Source: Dermacentor variabilis
Lineage: Eukaryota; Arthropoda; Arachnida; Ixodida; Ixodidae
Length of the DNA: 64,000 bases
Direction of reading: 5' to 3'
Assembly: GCF_050947875.1 (NCBI RefSeq)
Contig: NC_134570.1
Coordinates: 109,214,622 to 109,278,621 of the forward strand
In this document: one piece after another, positions 1 through 10,262 of the stretch
How the letters are laid out: each line of letters opens with the position of its first letter
Position numbering within the stretch: position 1 is the first letter of the stretch
Made by a program: the position numbers and the translations under genes
The notes under the pieces: model-generated
The model's input: only the letters and a program-made list of their open reading frames with translations
What the model was told of the DNA's origin: nothing
Databases searched by the model: none

Positions 1-550
1 TAGTAACTGCCGCCACGAAACTCTTCCTGTCTCGATAACGGGCTGCGTCGGTGAAGACCGCCTCCTTGTCGTTAGAGTAACTTTTGTTCATGTGTTTTGC
101 CCTGGCTTTACGCCTCCCCGTGTGGTGTTGGGGGTGCATGTTGCGAGGCAATGGGGGTACGTATAGTTGCTCGCTTATGGGTCTTGGAATGTCTACTTTG
201 ACGCCGTGTTGCGAGTGGTATGTGATGCCGAGATTTTCAAGTACGTGTCTGCCCGGGCGGGTCTTGGATAGGCGTTCAAGTTGGGACACTTGTTGCGCCT
301 CCACGAGTTCTTCGAGCGTATTGTCTAGGTCTAGTTCTAAGAGCTTGGCGGTGCTAACTCCAGGCGCAAGTCCCAACGCACATTGGTACGCCTTGCGTAT
401 GAAGGCGTTGAGCTTGTTTTTTTCCGCAACCGTCCAGTTGTGAAACGCTGCCGTGTACCTTATCTGAGAAATGACGAAGGCTTGTATGGGTCGGAGGACG
501 CTGCCTTAGCGCATGCCCGCGTGTCTGTTGAGATGACAGCGATTTAGTTT
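1..550 (-). mobile_element. Non-LTR retrotransposon fragment (RT C-terminus and start of RNase H)
   Basis: The minus strand is open from about 505 to the window edge, some 167 codons. It encodes PIQAFVISQIRYTAAFHNW, then KNKLNAFIRKAYQCALGLAP and LGITYHSQHGVKVDIPRPIS, and finally EAVFTDAARYRDRKSFVAAV. These are the post-RT connection region of an RNase H-bearing (I-group) LINE and the first catalytic strand of RNase H (FTDA, the Asp being catalytic). A TAA at 506-508 interrupts the frame, and recognisable coding sequence (RHAGMR) continues just upstream of it. The element is therefore a 5'-truncated, mutated copy that runs off the left end of the window. Confidence 0.85.
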
Positions 551-862
551 TCGGCACTATCTATAGTATTAAATGTGCTATTAAATGATTGCCTTTCGCT
601 GGTCACAAAGGGCCAGAGATCAAGTGGACAGGCCGTCAACAGACGGAACATGCGTTTGCCTTCGTTTCATGGCTATCATTTTAGCTGTATTCCTAAATTA
701 TCTTATTACAGTGCACCCCTCTCGCCCGCCCCCTAAAAAGAAGGAAATAGAAAAGAAAAAGAGAAACAGGGAAATTTCCCTCTCACCATGAAAGGAGGCT
801 CGGCAAACCAGAAAAGACGAAAAAAAAAATAAAGACAAGTGGCTATACCGCTTTGAAGTAGA
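551..862. other. Unassigned spacer
   Basis: AT-rich sequence with A-rich runs near 735-770 and 820-835. Nothing coding or repetitive is recognised. Confidence 0.5.
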
Positions 863-1238
863 CCCACCAACTCGCTGTGACGTCATGGATTTTCAAAGTG
901 TCCATTCTGGCACAGTAAACTTTCTTAGCGGGAAAAAAATGGACCGCATTTTATCGTAAAGGGTACGAAGACTGAAATTATCGAGCTTCAGGAACACTTA
1001 CTGAGCCACAACGGTGCAAATACGAGAGGGCACATTGAAAGCCGTGACGCCACACTAGCGTGCCGCTTCCTTAATGCCTTCGACTCAAAGACTCACGAAA
1101 TGGAACTTCTACCTTAATTTTCTCTCCTAATAACAATCATCCTATCACCGCGAAATTAACAAAAAACGTAGTCTCGAACGAATACTCGATAAGCGCAAGC
1201 TGATTTAGTGTTTCTCTTGAGTCCCTTTAAAGCCGGAT
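863..1238 (+). repeat. Dispersed GTGACGTCATGG repeat, copy 1
   Basis: The copy starts with ctcgctgtgacgtcatggat and ends with tgagtccctttaaag. The copy at 25013-25378 shares both ends and the internal ccgcgaaatt motif. It looks like a non-coding interspersed element of about 370 bp. Confidence 0.6.
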
Positions 1239-2150
1239 CAGCATTCTCAAATCAACGCATCCCTGAGATTCCACGCGGACGAGAAGCACACCGAAGGCGA
1301 AAGAATATGCAAGGTATGCGAAGGCCCGAAGATGCGAACGTTATGCTTTGCTGCAGTCGTGGAGCGTAGCCTATTTCTTCCTTTTGTTCACCTTCGCGTG
1401 AATATTTCAGCGATATCTCCCCCGTCTCTCCTTTTTCTTCTTCTTCTTCTTTTCTTTTTCGCTTTTGTTGCTGTGCACTTCCTCCAGGCGCGTGGACTGC
1501 TCGGCGCCGGCTCCGGGATTCTCCGGCATTTGTCTCGATGCCAGCGGAAAGGCCAGGCAGCGCCGAAAGATACGCGCCCGAAGTTGTTTTTGTTTGCTCT
1601 GAACTCGAGAGGCATCCCGTTTTCGGGCTGCGGAACCGAAGGGCTGCGCGCGCTTATCCGTCGCCTGAGGCGGCCACGCTTATCTGGCAACGCGATAAGC
1701 ATCGCATTCACTTTCGGCAGGGCTATCTTTAGAGCATTCTCTATAGCGCACCCCAGCACAAGATAACTGTACTGCCCAGTTTTACTCGACCACTCATCCC
1801 ATACTAAAGCACCGCGGCATGCTACCTGGTGCGAAATCGCCAGCTGCGCAATCGGCGCGTGGATGTCCGAGACACCTGACACAGTACGGCCTTCTCGCGA
1901 TCTCGGTTAAGCTCCCTGTTTTGCCCTCTTATCGCTCTCTCCCTCTGTCTTTAATGATCTCAACACGTGCCGGACTCTGAGGCGCAGCAGCAGATTAGGA
2001 GAGTACTGTTCAAAAGTCGATCTGAATTTTGCTTCCAAATCGGTATTCCGGCCATATCATCGTGGCATCATCACGAATGTCGCACTATATGTTGTGACGG
2101 TTCCTTGTACAGGGAAAGTTAAAGGATCTCTTAAATGATATTACGTCGTG
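1239..2150. other. Unassigned GC-richer sequence with antiparallel open frames
   Basis: Two overlapping open frames face each other (1332-1766 plus, 1388-1882 minus, 164 codons). They share a CT/CTT-rich tract at 1430-1465. Neither translation shows a domain, and low-complexity Arg/Lys or Leu/Phe runs dominate. I judge both non-coding, but the overlap of long frames is why the stretch is listed. Confidence 0.4.
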
Positions 2151-2184
2151 CCTCGGTGTACCACCTAGACATTAGAGATGATCT

Positions 2185-2530
2185 TTCCAATTGGAATAGC
2201 GGACAGTGCCAATTGCAGCACATGTGGTGTCGAAGCAGCAACCACACGCCTCCTGTGTGACGCCTCCCCCCCATACGAAGATGGGAGGAGTGCCCTTCGG
2301 AGGACAGCTTCGGGGAAGTGAGACGACAGGCTTTTCACATTTTGCATCTGCAAAATGCACCAGCCTGTATGACCGCCTGTGACTGACTCAGCCATGAACG
2401 CTTGTGCGTGTAACAGTGCAAAATGTGAGCTTCTCTCTTCCTACTGCTCTTTCAATCCCCTTTCCCCCTCCTCCACCGCAGGGTAGCCTACCCGGCTCAG
2501 CCTGGTTCTTTTCCCTTCCTTTCCCTTATG
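2185..2530 (+). mobile_element. RNase H-LINE 3' end, decayed copy
   Basis: The plus strand encodes IGIADSANCSTCGVEAATTR followed by LLCD. This matches the Cys-His segment of the better-preserved copy at 20146-21240 (IGMADSPMCAKCKCEETISH). It is followed by a pyrimidine-rich 3' UTR with the shared motif cagggtagcctacccgg at 2478-2494, which then merges with the CT microsatellite. The frame is broken by a stop after about 50 codons. Confidence 0.65.
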
Positions 2531-2697
<167 letters not shown>

Positions 2698-2704
2698 GTA
2701 ATGA

Positions 2705-3735
2705 TAATGAATGGCGGACGATGACGAAGTTGTTCTTTGACAAACCAAACAGACCACTGTTCTTTCGCGCTGTTGTATTCTCGTTTTTTTCCCCGCGTTT
2801 TATTAAGAGACGCCGCTCCCTCCCATTGCTATGGCAATGGAAGTGGTTTTGGCAGAACGCCGACGCGACGTGACTATTTCGGCAGGAACCGGCCTGATAA
2901 AGAGAAACTACCCTCCAAGTCAAGCCGACAACGAGGACGCTGTGTTGTACTGCTCAAGCGATGACGCCTCAGATGAGGAAGGCTTCGAGAGATTGGCACA
3001 CCGAAAGGCCAAATGAAGGAACATCAGTGGACGATCTTCTTCAAGTAAGCCAGCTGTCATGACACAGCGAAGGTCAACAGCACGCACAATTATCTTTGTG
3101 CCTGATACGCCAGCGGGCGACCTCCACCGCCTCAATCGACAAGAGATTACCGTTTCTTGGAGGCCCTCGTGCCAGGAGGGATTAAGGATATCATAATTAA
3201 TAATCGAAAGAACGTCCTGGCTATTGATGTCCAAAATCGAAGCGCAATAGGTGTTTTGGTGGCAGTAAAGCTCCCGCGCAACATCAATGTCTACTACCAC
3301 GTTCCGCACAACGAAACCACCGCCGGTGTTGTTTTGATATTGAGGCACCGATTAGCGACCGGGACCTGCAAGTTTTAATCGAACCAGCGACAGATGGTGT
3401 TGCCTAGCTGCAAGTTTGACACCTTGGCAATTCGAGCAATGTAAGGCTCATCTTCAAAGGTTACTGCCTACCATCGCATGTAAAGGTCGGCCACTTTCGG
3501 CACGTGGTACGGCCTTTCGTACCCAAATGACCTCAGTGCAGAACATGCAATAAAATTGGACATGTAAGTGCTGTATGCGGAATACAACGATATGCCCACG
3601 ATGTTCCGAACAACAGGACGCTGAAACTTGCCGTGCAACGGAGCTCAAGTGCCAGATTGTCAAGGCTCGCACGCTGCATCCTCAAAAGACTATCGACGTC
3701 TAAAGAAAGAGCACAAAATTAAAAAGATGTTAAAT
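2705..3735 (+). pseudogene. LINE ORF1 (gag-like nucleic-acid-binding protein), frameshifted
   Basis: Pieces of one ORF1 protein are spread over three frames. They begin with AMEVVLAERRRDVTISAGTG, then a acidic SSDDASDEEGF region, then RSTARTIIFVPDTPAGDL, then FLEALVPGGIKDIIINNRKN running to 3378. After a shift come DIEAPISDRDLQVLIEP and SHVKVGHFRHVVRPFVPK. The C-terminal part carries a CCHC zinc knuckle (CRTCNKIGHVSAVC, C-x2-C-x4-H-x4-C) at about 3539-3580. Two more Cys-rich knuckle remnants follow (CPRCSEQQDAETC and CQGSHAASSKDY, the last Cys replaced by Tyr). Such ORF1 proteins bind element RNA in Jockey- and I-type LINEs. At least three frameshifts and stops make it a pseudogene. Confidence 0.75.
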
Positions 3736-3935
3736 TATGAAGTTTTACGTTCCAAAACTACGATCTCGTTATGAATGACGCCGTAGTGGGGGACTCCGGA
3801 TTAATTTTCACCTTTTGTGGTTCTTCACCGTGTAGCTAAATCTAAGTACCATGGGTGTTTTCGCATTTCGCCCCCATCGAAATGCGTCCGCCGCGGCCGG
3901 GATCTGATCCCGGCCGCGGGATCAGATCTTGAAAA
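3736..3935 (-). mobile_element. tRNA-derived SINE fragment with rearranged head
   Basis: The plus strand reads attatgaagttttacgttcc, ccgtagtgggggactccgga and gtgttttcgcatttcgcccc. I recognise these as the body of an abundant tick SINE lying in reverse orientation. The tRNA-like head, which should contain a B box near ggattcgatccc, is rearranged into overlapping palindromes at 3891-3928. Related pieces lie near 50805 and 59056. Confidence 0.6.
3891..3928. repeat. Two overlapping perfect inverted repeats
   Basis: ccgcggccgggatc (3891-3904) is the exact reverse complement of 3906-3919 with one spacer base. gatctgatcccg (3901-3912) is the exact reverse complement of 3917-3928 with a 4-base spacer. 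The two hairpins are mutually exclusive. Confidence 0.9.
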
Positions 3936-4217
3936 TCTTGAGGAAGGTGGCCAGAGATGGATCCTCACACAGAGATGCCCTTCCGCTGCAATAGGCAACA
4001 TCGTTCCCTGAAACGAAAGTCTACGAATACTCTTCCGGCTCAAGGGATTATGTCTCTTCCGGCAACGCCGTCTTAGTCGCACCATCCGCCTTGAGGGAGC
4101 TTGTTGATGGACTCTATGTGACGTAGAACAGTAACGTAGGATTGGACAGTGACGCGATGTAACACTAGGAATACTTTCGCAGACTGCGTAACAGTGCCCA
4201 CAGGAGCAGTTCTGTAT
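3936..4217. other. Unassigned spacer
   Basis: No domain or known repeat is recognised. Confidence 0.4.
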
Positions 4218-4332
4218 CGCGCGCGCGCGCGCGTGCGTGCGTGTGTGTGTGTGCGTGTGTGTGCGTGCGTGCGTGTGCGTGTGTGCGTGCGTGTGCGTGC
4301 GTGCGTGCGTGTGTGTGCGTGTGTGTGTGTGT
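4218..4332. repeat. (GC)n(GCGT)n(GT)n microsatellite
   Basis: The tract grades from GC through GCGT/GTGC mixtures to GT. Open frames of Val/Cys/Arg or His/Thr through it are artefacts. Confidence 0.95.
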
Positions 4333-4339
4333 CTTAAAC

Positions 4340-4450
4340 TTTTTCTCTCTCTCACCTATTGCATCCCTTTGCCCCTCTTCCGGTACAGGGTAGCCAACCG
4401 GAGATAATCTCTGGTTAACGTCCCTGCCTTTCCTTAGCTCTTTTCTCTCT
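4340..4450 (+). mobile_element. LINE 3' UTR tail remnant
   Basis: Contains ccggtacagggtagccaacc and gttaacgtccctgcctttcc, the same signature that follows the LINE stop codon at 21241-21377. It ends in ctcttttctctct. No coding part of that copy is attached. Confidence 0.6.
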
Positions 4451-4451
4451 A

Positions 4452-5847
4452 TGGACTCTAAGGGAAGGAGGCTAGTATCGTTTGCCACGCAGCACGATCT
4501 TTATTGTCTCAACGATGGTAGTAAGACATATTTACACTGGCCAAGTCTAGGCAGTAGCCTAGACTTGACCCTGGTTTATCGGCGTCTTGAAAGAAACGTG
4601 CAATGGTTTCCAGACATCGAATCACATGGAAACGACCATATTCCCACAAACCTGCATATCAAGGGATTATTTAACTACTCCTCCACGACGCTCAAGCGAA
4701 TCGACTGGTCGGCGTTTCGGTCACACATGGAGGAAGTTTGTCAGGAAGGGAACCATTCTATAGTCTAGAACACCAAATTCAAAAAGCCATCTACGCACTG
4801 TTTTCAGCCTTTCCCGAAATATGAAAAATTTGAAGCTAAACTGCAGCTACTACGGGGGCGATTTGCCGACAGGCGTAAGTGAGATACAGGCGAACTGAAT
4901 CAATCCACGATCTCAGGGAGGCAAGGCGGATGCAAAAGAAGATTTAGCGCTGCATTGGCGCACTACAATCTCAAAGATGCAAACGGTTCTGTGCGTCGTT
5001 GGACACGCGTCAATGCTTATCTCAGTTATGCAGGACCGTGTGCGTACTTCGCGTATCGCCGTGACACTGTGTTCCTTTCCAATCTCTCACTTTACACCAA
5101 GGTCGACGAGAGACTGAGATTGCTGAGGAATTTTGCTCAAGACATGCCGGCTTGCAGCCCCAACGCATCTGCATCTGGGCGTCTGCCCTGACATGACTTG
5201 TAGCAAGGCTATACACAAAAGGAGGCTACGTTAACATTTTTGCAGTTGAGAAAACAGAATTTGGAGCTGTCTTTAGAGAAATGTTGCCTTGTTGCATTCG
5301 CACGGAAGGCAATGAGGCCTTACTCTGTGAGTGTCAAAGAGCAAGCAATTGCGAACGCATAGAAACACCGCTTTCTAAGGGTAATTATCGACCGCGACCT
5401 ACGATGGAGCCCCCACGTTCAATACCTACAGAGGAGGTTAACGACAATAACCCACCTCCTCAAATTTTTCGGCGCAATGTCACAGGAAGCATCGGTGTGG
5501 TAAATGCTGCAGCTTTATAATGCCGTGTTTTTCGGTATCGCATGATACAGCCTCCTTGTGCTAGGCAACACTGCTAAATTAACAAACCTGCATGCATCCC
5601 AGGGATTACAAGCTCGAACCCTATGGACACGTCTCGGTCTTCCGAAGTGTGCGTCTACAGCGGCAACGATTTTCATAGCTCGAGATCAGCCAATATCAAA
5701 GTACATAGCTACCGGCGCTCTCAGGGCGCATATTTGGCACGTTGCCGAGCTGAATTCTCACCATCTTGCTTCTTTATCTGCAGAAAGGCCACACACAACT
5801 TTCAGTCGTATAATTGCACCCGATCGTACGTCGTTGCTATCGAAATA
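4452..5847 (+). pseudogene. LINE ORF2 remnant: endonuclease C-terminus and RT C-terminal part, palm mostly missing
   Basis: At 4452-4768 the frame encodes DSKGRRLVSFATQHDLYCLN, then LGSSLDLTLVYRRLERNVQW and SHGNDHIPTNLHIKGLFNYS, the C-terminal half of an APE-type LINE endonuclease (the SDH motif reads NDH). Near 5150-5175, ICIWASA is what follows the YADD box in these elements, but YADD itself is destroyed. From 5234 a single frame with three stops encodes LQLRKQNLELSLEKC, FLRVIIDRDLRWSPHVQYL and LGLPKCASTAATIFIARDQP, the RT thumb and connection. The RT fingers and most of the palm are absent or unrecognisable. The copy is dead and is cut off at 5848 by another element's CAT tract. Confidence 0.75.

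Positions 5848-5916
<69 letters not shown>
5848..5916 (+). repeat. (CAT)23 microsatellite, tail of an inverted RTE-like LINE
   Basis: The CAT tract borders an RTE-like 3' end on its right. In minus orientation it is the (ATG)n tail of that LINE. Confidence 0.95.
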
Positions 5917-5921
<5 letters not shown>

Positions 5922-6113
5922 TTTATGTCCACTGCAGGACGAACGCCTCTCCCTGCGATCTCCAATTACCCCTGTCCTGTACCAACCGATTCCTGCTAGC
6001 ACCTGCGAATTTCTTAATTTCAACACATGCCTGCAGTATGACCATCCTCACCTTTATCGTGCCTGCACAAGCCTGAAATACACGTCACCATCCCAGGAAA
6101 CACGAAGAAAGCT
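5917..6113 (-). mobile_element. RTE-like LINE 3' end, short copy
   Basis: Reading minus, the sequence gives QDRGNWRSQGEAFVLQW followed by a stop and then (ATG)n. The larger RTE copy at 10263-11673 ends MGEAFALQWA followed by a stop and the same ATG tail. The plus-strand string tatgtccactgcaggacgaa corresponds to the reverse of this end. It was inserted into the LINE RT fragment to its left. Confidence 0.7.
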
Positions 6114-6115
6114 AG

Positions 6116-6200
<85 letters not shown>
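6116..6200. repeat. (AATC)n microsatellite
   Basis: A perfect four-base repeat of about 21 units is followed directly by aagctttattt. This suggests the tail of another inverted element with an AATAAAGCTT end. Confidence 0.95.
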
Positions 6201-6202
<2 letters not shown>

Positions 6203-6430
6203 GCTTTATTTAAATTTGCTGTACAAACTGGCGGTAAGAGAGGAAAAACAGTCTATACAACCGCTTGACAGACTTCTCGAACCCATTTAACAACATTGAC
6301 AGTTGCGACAGGAGAAATAAAAAAGAAAAAGTTCAGCTATATTGAAGTACAATATGTGTAGTGCAATGAAGTACCTCGGACATTGTGAGTTCAAGAGTTA
6401 CGTAGACCTCTATACAGTATATGGCTGCCG
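6201..6430 (-). other. Possible inverted element 3' end
   Basis: aagctttatttaaatttgct directly abuts the AATC tract. On the minus strand this is an AATAAAGCTT end running into GATT repeats, as seen at many element tails. No coding sequence is recognised. Confidence 0.35.
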
Positions 6431-6915
6431 TCGTTTCCCTTGAAACAGGCCACATAAGGCTTTTACATGAGGGGCACAGTGGCCGCATACATGTTTATAT
6501 CGATGGCTCAGATACACAAGTACAGCTGCCGCGGCGTTGATTCAAGCAGGATTCGTCAAAATACACAACAGCTGCTGAACTGGTAGCCCTCCGTACGACT
6601 CTTAATTTCATTCAGGAGGAACCACCCCATCCATGCTCAATCTTATGTGATTCTCACCTAGCCCTCCAGACTTTACTCTCAGCATTGCGTCATGGATCGC
6701 ATGAGTAGCTCGTCGCAGAAACAAGTTCACCACATCGAATAGCTGACGAAGGACACGATATAATATATCACCGGTTGCCTAGTCACTGCGGCATACATGG
6801 CAATGATCAAGCGGACGCAGTTGCCCAATCTGCCCACGACGGCGTCAACTGCGTTGCCATTCCTCTTTCGAGAGCCGCCGCAGCGAACAAACTTTCCGCC
6901 GCTTGTGCGTGACCT
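6431..6915 (+). pseudogene. LINE RNase H domain, decayed
   Basis: The plus strand encodes HVYIDGSD, then TAAELVALRTTLNFIQEE, SILCDSHLALQTLLSALRHG and CGIHGNDQADAVAQSAHDG. These match the RNase H region of the copy at 20146-21240 in order and spacing. All four acidic residues expected of RNase H (D in IDG, E in AEL, D in CDS, D in QAD) are still encoded. Frame loss after IDGSD and an in-frame TAG after HGSHE disable it. It shows that the same family inserted on both sides of the 4.4-6.2 kb cluster. Confidence 0.75.
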
Positions 6916-9634
6916 AACATTGGCTCAATGAAGTGCTCTTCATTGGCTCAACCTAATGAACCTAACATTGGCTCAATGAATGAGCCGCTCTTCAACGAAC
7001 CTCTTTCACGCCAACATGGGACAGTGAATACCACCACAAACAACATCTACCGTCGCGTTCAATATGAGCTGCAACGCTGCTGCCGGTAGTCGAAGGGGCT
7101 CGCAAGACCGCAGGGCGGCGCTGGCGTACGAAAAATTGCTGAAACCGTTAGAATTGTACTGCCGTTTATTAAACCAGTTGTTCATATGTCGGTGCCACTA
7201 TGCAGCCCCGGGAACCCCCTCGACCGCGGACACCACGCTGCAGCCCATATATAACGCAACTCAGGTAGAGACATGTAGTCGGTACGTGTCAACTCAAGAT
7301 GAGTCTGCCTGGGATTTTTTTAAAATCGTTACTGCGGTGCAGGCAGCATTAAAATAAGGTTAACTTGCAGCACTGTCTTCTACAGTCGTTGCGGCTTACT
7401 CCCTGCAAAAGCTGGAGTTTAAGACGACAAGCGTTCAAGTTTCTGCCGCCCCATGGTGTATACCCCTTCGCGTCCCATCGACTTCCGTCGCCACCATACT
7501 GGCGTTAACATTTTATCGCGATAGACATTATAACGACACTACAGGCGAATTTCCGCCGTCGCCGTGACGTTTCGTATAAAATCCAAGTGCGATAAGATGC
7601 TACTTCGCCCTGCGGCGGCGTATAGGTGCCAGGGAAAGCGTGAGGGGGTGAACCGAGAAGGAGACGGTGGCTTGATGCTTCCCGCTCGTCCGGTGTTGCG
7701 CGTGAAAGACGGTGGCGGCGAGTAGTGGGGGGGGGGGGGGGGAGGGGGATGTGAGCGCGCGATAACGTGGGGAAGGGAAGCAGATGAGCGCAGTATAGCT
7801 TGGTCGTTGATGCGCCTGGCGCGGTCGCCTACACCTCATCTTGGAAGTAATCTGCGGCGGATGCAAAGACGACGCGAGCCGAGATGGCCTGTGGCTTCGT
7901 GTGCACAGTGGTTTTGCGCACCTAGTGTTGGAAATCGGGTAACCTCAAGTTTCGGGGACGCGTTGAAGTTGGAGGCAGCACGAAGCCTTCGCTCGCCGCT
8001 GCTGTCGCTCTTTGTTATCACGCCAGCGTTCTGGCAAACGAGTAGTGCCTGCGGTCATCGAGTGAGATCTGTTCATGTGTGCCTGCGCGCGCGGGACACG
8101 TGGCTTGGTAATTTAGTCGTTAAGCGGATGTTTATTCGAATTTATACAGTCGATAACACCACTAGCCTTATTTCTTTTCGCTGTCTATTAACTCGCTATC
8201 GCAATCAATGCTTGGCCTTTCAGGCGATGCTGCGATTTTTTGCTCACCCCTCGCATTATACCATGCAGCTTCCCGCTTAACGGAGCCCAACCTTTTTGAA
8301 GTAAATCAAGCGGTACCTTCCTGAACGGGAGCGGTCCAAGATTTGCGTAGCACTATGTGGCGGTCGGCGCGGTGCGGAATGTGTTATTCGTGGTAATGAT
8401 GTGTGGGGGGGTTATGCTGACGTAGCATGCGGTACTTATTTATATATGCGTGAAAAGTGCGAGCACGAAGATGCACATATTTACATTACCGAACATACAC
8501 ATTCCACACCACGCCGACCGCCATATAACGTTGCGCATATGTTCGATAGTTCCCCTTTAGGGAAGTTCCGCTCTATTGGTTTGTGCGATGCCTGGCGCGG
8601 CATAACCAACGTGTTAATGCCGTCACAGGCAGAGCAGGGGACGGCTGCGCAGGCACGCGTAATTAATGAATGAGTGGCACATCTTCTCATTTTGGCTACT
8701 CTTTAATCACCTTCCATACACACAGGTCGGGTACGTGTTTACCATGGCGTCCCACACTGATTGCTAATCCCCTTTTAGTACAGGCTGAGGCATCTATGGC
8801 CTAGGTTTAACGCCTGCTTTCTACGTATGGATAATGGCGAAAGCGAACGGGCTCGTGGAATGTCCTTGCGCCGGCGCGCCTATTGCTATTGCAGACAATA
8901 ATGGGCCGCGCTTCTCCCCGCACACTGCGTGGCAGCTATCAACCGCGCACACAATAGGCTCAAACTGCGCTTTCTCCTCCTGTCAGTGGAAAGTGGGTTC
9001 TCTGGATTCGCACGGACGTTTTTTTGACCCACGAGCCACATAATGTTGCGCATTAAAACTGAGCCCGTATTCCCCCCCCAAAATTACGCTACAATTGTTC
9101 GAAGAGCAAATTTCAGCCACTCCTGATGCTAGACATGTCATTAGAGAAGTCAGCCGGCCGATCGCACAGGACGCTTACGAACGAATTGAGAGTGCGGGCC
9201 CTGCTTATTCCACTCCTATCCTGGCACGTGCGCACCGATGCACTTGCATAGACCACGGTTTCGATGGAGTTGGGCAATTGCTTTGAAGAAGCGTCCACAT
9301 TTATTGGACCTGTGTTTTTAACAGGTACTTAAATTACTAAGTAGGCATATACTATAGAGATATAAGCTTATGGAACGACATGTTTCACGCATTCCCGATG
9401 ACGTCACGACGCAATCTAATCAGATCGCCCGCCCGAGTGACATAACTGACCCAATTTAAGGAGGACGGCCAAGCGCGGCGGAAAACGCCGAGCGCGGTGC
9501 CACGCATTGCCATTTGTAGCGATGAAAAAGTATGAGACTATAATAAATTACATAGTTTACGCAAAGCACGTAAGTTTGGCCCACAGTGAGCCCAACAACC
9601 TACCCTACCGACTCAATACATTTGCGCAAAACCG
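6916..9634. other. Long stretch without a recognisable gene
   Basis: A short duplication of cattggctcaatgaa occurs at 6925-6985, and a G run lies at 7727-7749. The plus-strand open frame 7807-8280 (157 codons) is Arg/Ser-rich with no domain, and I judge it non-coding. GC content is higher around 7600-8100. Nothing else is supported. Confidence 0.4.
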
Positions 9635-10262
9635 TTAAGAGGAAGCTTTAGCTCGGGCTCATCCCTGATGCGGCCTATTGAAATACATGCAAAACGCAGA
9701 AACGCTTTTCTGAGATGATTCCTGCACCGATGTTAATGAAATTGGTTGCATTTGATAGGTAATGCTAAATTCTAGTGACTGTTTGAAACGGAATTCTGAT
9801 TTAGCGCCTGAATTTCGTTAAAAGTATTTTCAAAAATTCGAAAGTTCGAAAAATATAGAAGCACGAAGTGTGCCCATTAATAGCTCTGCATCAAGAATAG
9901 ATATCGCAGTTCTGCAACCATTAGATCAGTCAAAGCGGACAAGTTCAATATGTGAATTTATATCCTATATGAATTTGTTAGGTTGTGCACAAAGGTTCTG
10001 CAGAGGCTGTATATATATATTACTAAATTTTTTGAGAATCATGTGTGACGTAGCAATTTGTCTGCTCTAGATGTACTATTATATGCAATTCACAGAATTG
10101 TGATATCATTTTTCATTGCTGAGCTATGGAGTTGTAAACTTGATAGTTTCGTTTTCAGAAAAGTTGCAATTTTTGCCAATCTTTAATAAAAAAATTGACG
10201 ACCTAAATAAAATATTCGAAACCAAGAGCCACTAAATTTTAAGTTTTTCTTTTATATGCTAC

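Noticed and set aside
1388..1882. 164-codon minus frame as a host gene
   Set aside because: C-terminal half is Arg/Lys low complexity from a CTT tract; no domain and no splice context.
7807..8280. 157-codon plus frame
   Set aside because: No domain, splice signal or similarity to neighbours; likely repeat DNA.
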